Source of the DNA: Gammaproteobacteria bacterium UBA2168
GTDB taxonomy: Bacteria; Pseudomonadota; Gammaproteobacteria; Pseudomonadales; Azotimanducaceae
DNA: 27,298 nucleotides
Direction: 5' to 3'
NCBI GenBank assembly: GCA_002327525.1
Contig: DCWG01000021.1
Coordinates: 1 to 27,298 of the forward strand
In this document: positions 22,657-27,298 of the stretch, piece by piece
Position numbering within the stretch: position 1 is the stretch's first letter
Layout of the letters: each line of letters starts with the position of its first letter
The notes under the pieces: generated by a model
Database searches by the model: none
What the model was told of the DNA's origin: nothing
The model's input: the letters and a program-made list of their open reading frames with translations, nothing else
Position numbers and translations under genes: made by a program

Positions 22657-23805
22657 CTATTCGACGATCGCGGCGTGCACCAGGTCGGCCAGGCGCTGGT
22701 GGCGCTCGGTGGAGCGGGTTTCCTCCAGCAAACCGGTGGACAAGAATGCGTAGCTCAGCCGCTTTTCAGGATCGATGAAGAACGTCGTGGATCCGGCGCC
22801 GACACCTCCGAACGTTCTGGGGGAGGCGAGCGAACCGAAAGGTGTGGGATGCACACCTTCCCCGCGAAGGAAGAAGCCGAGTCCGAGATATGCTGGAAAC
22901 ACCGGCCAGCCGCGTGCTTCCACGGCATAGTCCCAGATGTCGTTCGGTTTATCGCCGGTGTAGTTGCGCGAGACCAGTTCGATCGTGGCGGGCGAGAGGA
23001 TATGGGCGCCGTTCAAAGCACCTCCATTACGCAGCATTTCGGCGAACTTCGCGAAGTCGTCGATTGTGGTGACATAGCCGCCGGCGGGCATCTCCATTTC
23101 TGGTGAGAGCACATCGTTGAATGCTTCCAGCATCGCCGGATCGAGCAGACCGGGAGAGCGGTCTGCGACCACCACCGGGCAGAGACGGGGTCGCAATTCG
23201 TCGGGCAGCCCGAGCGCGCTGTCGTGCATGCCGAGCGGTTGGAAGACGTCCTCCTGCATGATCTGACGAAAAGTCCGCGTTCCACCGTCGACACGCCGCA
23301 CCATTTCCGCCATCACGGCGTGGGCCGGCGTGATGGAATAACGCACGCGTTCGCCCGGTCTGGATTCGGGCGGGGTCTGGCAGATTGCGTCGACGAACAT
23401 CTGCAGATTACCGAACATTGCCGCCGCCGCCGTGGGCGGCGGCATGGAAGCCACCCCGCTGGTGTGTGTGAGCAGGTGGCCGAGGTTCATCTTGTCCTTG
23501 CCGTTGACCCCGAATTCGGGAATGACGTCGGCTACCGGCGTGTGCAGATGCAACAGGCCGCGTTCCACGGCCTGCAGCACCGAGACGACGGTCATCTGCT
23601 TGCCCGACGAGAAGGTGACGAATATGGAATCTGGTTCCAGCGCGGTGCCGCTCGCGCGATGGCGGTAGCCCTGCACGGAGCGCAACACACTTTCGCCGTC
23701 GACGTGTACGCTGAGTGCGGCGCCGTCATAGCGTTTGGCCTCGATATCGGCGGAAATGGCGGCTTGCACGGCGGCGAGGCGGCTCTCATCGACCCTGGTT
23801 GACAT
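22657..23805 (-). CDS. beta-lactamase-family serine hydrolase (class C/PF00144 type)
   Basis: A 382-residue protein of the esterase/class C beta-lactamase family. FVTFSSGKQMT (62-72) gives the SxxK pair Ser66/Lys69, and the second motif is Tyr156 in RVRYSITPAH (Y-S-I instead of Y-x-N). HLLTHTSGVASMP (110-122), PLGMHDSALGLP, GGYVTTIDDFAKFAEML and FGGVGAGSTTFFIDPE near the end are family blocks. No signal peptide is seen, which suggests a cytoplasmic esterase or transesterase rather than a true beta-lactamase. ATG at 23805 follows GGGAGGATGAGAGC; the same frame is open far upstream to 25245 but that region lies inside the MFS gene in another frame. The gap of 95 bp to the upstream MFS gene on the same strand suggests co-transcription. 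Confidence 0.9.
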   Translation of the reverse strand: MSTRVDESRLAAVQAAISADIEAKRYDGAALSVHVDGESVLRSVQGYRHRASGTALEPDSIFVTFSSGKQMTVVSVLQAVERGLLHLHTPVADVIPEFGVNGKDKMNLGHLLTHTSGVASMPPPTAAAAMFGNLQMFVDAICQTPPESRPGERVRYSITPAHAVMAEMVRRVDGGTRTFRQIMQEDVFQPLGMHDSALGLPDELRPRLCPVVVADRSPGLLDPAMLEAFNDVLSPEMEMPAGGYVTTIDDFAKFAEMLRNGGALNGAHILSPATIELVSRNYTGDKPNDIWDYAVEARGWPVFPAYLGLGFFLRGEGVHPTPFGSLASPRTFGGVGAGSTTFFIDPEKRLSYAFLSTGLLEETRSTERHQRLADLVHAAIVE

Positions 23806-23900
23806 GCTCTCATCCTCCCGTTGGTTGGCTGGTATTATGCACGCGCAGTGTGATTGCTGGTGGCATCGAAATAACAAAACGCTCGGGCAAACTGCAGAGC

Positions 23901-25529
23901 TCAATCGTCCGCGGACTCTCCGAGTGCCTTTGCCCGTTCCAGCCGGGCGGCTTCGTCCGCAGGAAGATGCCGCTTCCCCAGCCACACGAAGATGAGTGCG
24001 GGGATGAATGTCAGCAGAGCCAGAGCCAGGGCCATGCGCAGCGATTCGGCATCGCTCATGCCCTGAGCGTACAGGTAGTCGGAGATGAGTCCTATCGTGT
24101 ATGGCCCCAGCGCCAGCCCTAAAAAAGTGTTTACCAGAATGAAATAGGCGCCCGCTACGGCGCGCATGCGCGGCAGTACGAGGTCTGCCGCAGTGCTCGG
24201 CGGTACGCCTCCGGCGCTCGCCGCGAACGCGGTGAGAAAGAAGTTGAGAATGTAGGCGGTAGCGAGGCTGTCCGTGTAGACCAGCCACAGCAGAAACGGG
24301 ATGGTGCCGAGAATGGTGATATAGCCGAGAATCAGCCGCCCGCCCGGAAAGCGCCGCTTCAGATGATCCGCCAGCACGCCGCCGAGAGTGATACCGACGA
24401 AGCCGCCCATTGCCGATCCGAGGCCAAGATACATGCCCACCTCGGTAGCGCTGACATCGTGCAGACGCAACATCAACGGCGGTATCCAGAAACCGGCGCC
24501 GTACCCCACGAAGGCGGTGGTGGGAAAGGCGAGCATCGTGTAGACGAATGCCCGAGAGCGAAACATCAGCGCATAGGTGGCGGGGTCGCGCAATTGCAGC
24601 GACTGCGCCCAGGAAACGGTGACATACACGCCAACCCCGGAGGCGATCCACTGAGCTACGCTGCCGGTCAACCAGACCAGCGCCCACGCGGCAAGCGCAA
24701 TGCCCACGGCGGCGAGAAAATTGGTGCGAAGCGCCTTTGGGTGGGCCTTCAGCCCGAGAAGGTTCAACGGCGGAATGACGGCGGCCATCTCGCGACCCAG
24801 CACTTTGAATGGCGCCGGGTGCTGTGCGGCGACCAGGCCCTCGCTGATACCGCGCACCGGTTCTCGCAGCGTGCGCACCCAGAGCGCCATCAGCAGTCCG
24901 GGCACACCCACCGCCATGAATGCCACCTGCCAGCCCCGCAAATTCCAGGGTGCGTCGGTTGGGTAGGTAGCCTGCCATGTGTCGAGAATGAAGCCGCCGA
25001 GGAAGATGCCGATACCGGCGCCGATGTACACCCCGGCAGCATAGATCGCGATCACGGTGGCTCGTTTGCCGGGGGGATAGTAGTCGGACAGCATCGAGTA
25101 GGCGGCGGGCGACGCGCTCGCCTCGCCAATTCCCACGCCGACCCGGCAGACAGCGAGCACCGGAAACGACCGCGCCAGCCCGGATGCCGCCGTCATCGCG
25201 CTCCAGAATGACAGCCCGAGGGCGATCAGGCTGCGCCGTGTCCATACATCGGCAAAACGCGCCAGCGGAATGCCGAACACCGCGTAGAAGACGGCGAACA
25301 CGGTTCCGTAGAGAAAACCCATCTGTGCGTCGGTGATGGCGAGGTCGGCTTTGATGTCCTCGGCGAGAATCGAGAGGATGTTGCGGTCGATGAAATTGAA
25401 TATGTACACCAGCATCAGAACGCCCAGCACGTAGTGCGCGTACCAGTTGCTGCTGTTTTGTTCGGTAGTGCTGCGTTCGGATCCGGTGTCGGTCGCAGAC
25501 GGGTCTTCAGTTCGGTCGGCCGTGGACAT
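23901..25529 (-). CDS. MFS transporter (spinster-like)
   Basis: A 542-residue major-facilitator protein with about 12 helices. The N-terminus is a Ser/Thr-rich cytoplasmic tail. VYIFNFIDRNILSILAEDIK (41-60), the loop-2/3 signature ARFADVWTRRSLI (90-102) and RVGVGIGEASASPAAYSMLS (129-148) are typical of spinster-like MFS proteins in proteobacteria. A long central loop at about residues 220-290 (with REPVRGISEGL and LKAHPKALRTNF) separates the two halves. Substrate unknown; the downstream serine hydrolase suggests uptake of an ester or lactone, by inference only. ATG at 25529 has GGGGAGAC just upstream; an earlier ATG at 25559 lacks this. Confidence 0.9.
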   Translation of the reverse strand: MSTADRTEDPSATDTGSERSTTEQNSSNWYAHYVLGVLMLVYIFNFIDRNILSILAEDIKADLAITDAQMGFLYGTVFAVFYAVFGIPLARFADVWTRRSLIALGLSFWSAMTAASGLARSFPVLAVCRVGVGIGEASASPAAYSMLSDYYPPGKRATVIAIYAAGVYIGAGIGIFLGGFILDTWQATYPTDAPWNLRGWQVAFMAVGVPGLLMALWVRTLREPVRGISEGLVAAQHPAPFKVLGREMAAVIPPLNLLGLKAHPKALRTNFLAAVGIALAAWALVWLTGSVAQWIASGVGVYVTVSWAQSLQLRDPATYALMFRSRAFVYTMLAFPTTAFVGYGAGFWIPPLMLRLHDVSATEVGMYLGLGSAMGGFVGITLGGVLADHLKRRFPGGRLILGYITILGTIPFLLWLVYTDSLATAYILNFFLTAFAASAGGVPPSTAADLVLPRMRAVAGAYFILVNTFLGLALGPYTIGLISDYLYAQGMSDAESLRMALALALLTFIPALIFVWLGKRHLPADEAARLERAKALGESADD

Positions 25530-25644
25530 CGTCTCCCCATTGTCTGTCCCCCGGGACACAGCATAGGGTGGGAGTTATCTGGATGCGAATGCTCACTCGA
25601 CGTGTCGATGACAGTGGGCGCAGGAGATCGCCTCTGAAGGGGTG

Positions 25645-25666
25645 AGGCAAGCGCTGGCAGGCTTGC
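25645..25666 (-). terminator. hairpin directly after the FAD oxidoreductase gene
   Basis: GGCAAGC and GCTTGCC form an exact 7-bp stem with an 8-base loop 3 bp after the oxidoreductase stop codon. No T tract follows. The 140-bp gap to the MFS start shows nothing else I can support. Confidence 0.4.
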
Positions 25667-25668
25667 CG

Positions 25669-27153
25669 CTATCCCGCATCCTCCAGTGCGAGCTTCGCCG
25701 TGTTGAACCCGGCCGCCATCGTGCCGCCGAAGCCCGGTGCCGGGAATGTCCAGGCGCTAGAGAGATACAAACCCGGCACGGAAGTCTGGGGGGGCGGTCG
25801 GTGGATGCTGTGGCTGTCCACGTGTGAGGAATATCCGTAGATGGCGCCCATGGGATTCTGCGTGTAGCGGCGCATGGTGTGCGGAGTTCCAGTTTCGAGA
25901 ATTTCGATGCGTTCGCGTACATCCGGAATCGCGTCTTCGAGACGGTCGACGAGGTACGCCTCGAGCTCCCGTTTCTTCTCCCTGTACGTCTTCCGGTCGA
26001 GGTCCATCCAGGGTTCGCCATTGGTCAGCAGGGTCGAATGCAGAATGGAGCGCCCTGAGGGTGCGTGACCCGGCTCGGCAAGGTTATGGTTGGCGATGAT
26101 GTGCGACTGGTTGGCGTAATCGCCCTCAAGTATCGCCCGCCACTGCGCCTCATGGTCGTAGTCAAACTCTACGAAGCGGCCGCGGTCGGCAAGCCCCAGC
26201 TTCGAGGCATCCCCGCGAATGCCCACGTAGGCCTGGCTGACGGACATGGAGATCGGTAGATTGCTGGCGGTCTGCGCATCCTGGGTGGCGATCTGCGGGC
26301 GGTCCAGCAGGTGATTGAAGGTCAACGGGGCGGAGGCGTTGCTGAGCACTTGCGGTGCAAAGAACTGCTTGCCGCGCTTCGTCTCCACACCTGTGACTGC
26401 GCCGTTGTTGTTGGTGTTGATGGCCACCACTTCGTTGCGGCGTCGTACCGTTCCGCCGTGAGTCTCGATGATGTCCACGAATGCATCGGACAACGACTGT
26501 CCTCCACCCTCGATATAGAAACAGCCGCCGTGATGAAAGCTGCACCACATATGCGCGAACAGAAATGCGGAGACGAGCGAGGGGATCGACCCGATATAGC
26601 CCCAGAGAGTGCAGAATATGCTGTTGACGCGTTCATCCTGTACGCCATGCGCATCGATCAGCTCTTTTAACGACAGGTTAATAGACTCCAGCGCCTGGGC
26701 GCTCAGATCCTGGTCCTCGTTGTCGATTTTCGCCATCGTGTCGAACAGCTCGGCGATGGCCTGCTTCTCATGGGGGTATGTCGCGATGAGCCGGTCGCGG
26801 AACTCGTCCGCGCGTGCCGGCACCTCGAAGTCGTGCGCGGGGCCGATGGTTCGGTAGGCGACGGAAAACTCGCGCAGCCTGATCCTGTCCAGCACACCGA
26901 GCTTCTTCAGTGCTCGCCAGGTTGGCCTGCCGGGAATCAGATTGCCGGTCTGGTGGAGGGCGACGTCGAAGTCGTAGACGATGCGAGTACCTTTCACGCG
27001 CCTCGGAAAGTGGTGCGCATAGCCGCCCGCGTAGACGTGCTTCTCCAGAACGAGCACTTTTCTACCGGCTTTGGCGAGCGTTGCGGCGGCCGACAGTCCC
27101 CCTAATCCGGAACCGACGACGATGACGTCCCAGTGCGTGTCGAGTTTTGCCAT
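25669..27153 (-). CDS. phytoene-desaturase/RetSat-like FAD-dependent oxidoreductase
   Basis: A 494-residue NAD(P)/FAD-dependent oxidoreductase. The Rossmann opening DVIVVGSGLGGLSAAATLAK (9-28) is followed by VLVLEKHVYAGGYAHHF, with Glu37 binding the ribose. IEGGGQSLSDAFVDIIETHG, RRNEVVAINT and, near the C-terminus, PGLYLSSAWTFPAPGFGGTM plus AAGFNTAKL complete the FAD site of the CrtI/RetSat class. Relatives include carotenoid desaturases, isomerases and all-trans-retinol 13,14-reductase; no other carotenoid gene is in the window, so the substrate is open. Length is normal. The start is ATG at 27153 with weak ribosome-binding potential. After the stop, an inverted repeat GGCAAGC/GCTTGCC (about 25645-25666) may act as a terminator. 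Confidence 0.9.
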   Translation of the reverse strand: MAKLDTHWDVIVVGSGLGGLSAAATLAKAGRKVLVLEKHVYAGGYAHHFPRRVKGTRIVYDFDVALHQTGNLIPGRPTWRALKKLGVLDRIRLREFSVAYRTIGPAHDFEVPARADEFRDRLIATYPHEKQAIAELFDTMAKIDNEDQDLSAQALESINLSLKELIDAHGVQDERVNSIFCTLWGYIGSIPSLVSAFLFAHMWCSFHHGGCFYIEGGGQSLSDAFVDIIETHGGTVRRRNEVVAINTNNNGAVTGVETKRGKQFFAPQVLSNASAPLTFNHLLDRPQIATQDAQTASNLPISMSVSQAYVGIRGDASKLGLADRGRFVEFDYDHEAQWRAILEGDYANQSHIIANHNLAEPGHAPSGRSILHSTLLTNGEPWMDLDRKTYREKKRELEAYLVDRLEDAIPDVRERIEILETGTPHTMRRYTQNPMGAIYGYSSHVDSHSIHRPPPQTSVPGLYLSSAWTFPAPGFGGTMAAGFNTAKLALEDAG

Positions 27154-27240
27154 ACCGCAAGGCTAGGGTACGGGACGCTCCTGAGGTTTGATCCCGGACA
27201 AATGATGGATTTCGGCCGAGCAGATATGGCGGCGAAGGCA

Positions 27241-27298
27241 TAGAATGCGCGGTTTCGACGCCATGCGTTCGGTCACGGCGCCGAAGACGAGAGGATCA
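27241..27298 (+). promoter_or_regulatory. probable promoter and ribosome binding site for a gene starting beyond the right edge
   Basis: GGCATAGAATGCGCGG holds a good -10 box (TAGAAT, 27241-27246) in the same GCGCG context as the 1826 promoter. The window ends in CGAGAGGATCA, an obvious ribosome binding site, so a plus-strand start codon should lie within a few bases to the right. The -35 region is not clear. Confidence 0.45.

Noticed and set aside
23806..25245. Open reading frame running on upstream of the serine hydrolase start to 25245, giving an 862-codon frame
   Set aside because: This part overlaps the MFS gene in another frame on the same strand, is Arg/Gly-rich and matches no family. 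A strong ribosome binding site and the family N-terminus place the real start at 23805.
25593..25668. CxxCH haem-like motif (ISCAHCHRH) on the minus strand after the FAD oxidoreductase gene
   Set aside because: It lies at the end of a frame that is a shadow of the oxidoreductase, with no signal peptide or cytochrome context and only about 20 codons. Chance is the simpler explanation.

Overview
The window looks like a chromosomal segment of a free-living or host-associated gammaproteobacterium. GC content is high and genes are densely packed on both strands. The DUF2058 (YaiL-like) gene and a complete rmlBACD cassette fit Gammaproteobacteria. The acyl-CoA dehydrogenase, LLM-class flavin oxidoreductase, HMG-CoA-lyase-like enzyme, DUF3604 and DUF6152 proteins are a mix common in heterotrophic marine lineages. 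I cannot place it more precisely from sequence alone. I saw no tRNA, rRNA, CRISPR array, transposase or phage gene.

Layout. 1-5 kb: the 3' end of an FtsX/MacB-type ABC permease, a convergent alpha/beta hydrolase, a tiny lipoprotein ORF, a translationally coupled pair (uncharacterised exported protein + DUF6152), a lipoprotein related to the first member of that pair, and an MddA-like methanethiol S-methyltransferase. 5.0-5.6 kb: non-coding or decayed DNA with a winged-helix regulator remnant and nested small repeats. 5.6-7.7 kb: an acyl-CoA dehydrogenase/LLM oxidoreductase operon. 7.7-8.6 kb: two broken genes. 8.7-12.5 kb: a small zinc-ribbon protein and the dTDP-L-rhamnose operon rmlB-rmlA-rmlC-rmlD, with overlapping or nearly touching genes. 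12.7-16 kb: a GPH-type sugar transporter, a decayed GNAT acetyltransferase and an HMGL-like lyase. 16.1-22.5 kb: a stretch very rich in gene wreckage. It holds a ppsA 5' stub, a DUF3604 gene broken by a 17-bp tandem duplication, a C-terminal domain fragment, a TPP-enzyme stub fused tail to tail with a CaiB/BaiF CoA-transferase stub, an intact DUF2058 gene, an intact DUF3604 lipoprotein and a broken FHA-domain gene. 22.6-27.2 kb: a beta-lactamase-family serine hydrolase, an MFS transporter and a phytoene-desaturase-like FAD oxidoreductase, all on the minus strand. A probable promoter and ribosome binding site for the next gene lie at the right edge.

The intact genes point to dTDP-rhamnose synthesis, acyl-CoA and acyl-ester metabolism, volatile sulfur methylation and exported proteins of unknown function. 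The most striking property is not one new system. About ten pseudogenes lie in 27 kb, each broken by an identifiable lesion (nonsense codon, 1-nt frameshift, tandem duplication, or internal deletion with a visible junction). This suggests recent genome erosion without obvious insertion-sequence involvement, although sequencing or assembly error must be excluded for the single-base cases.
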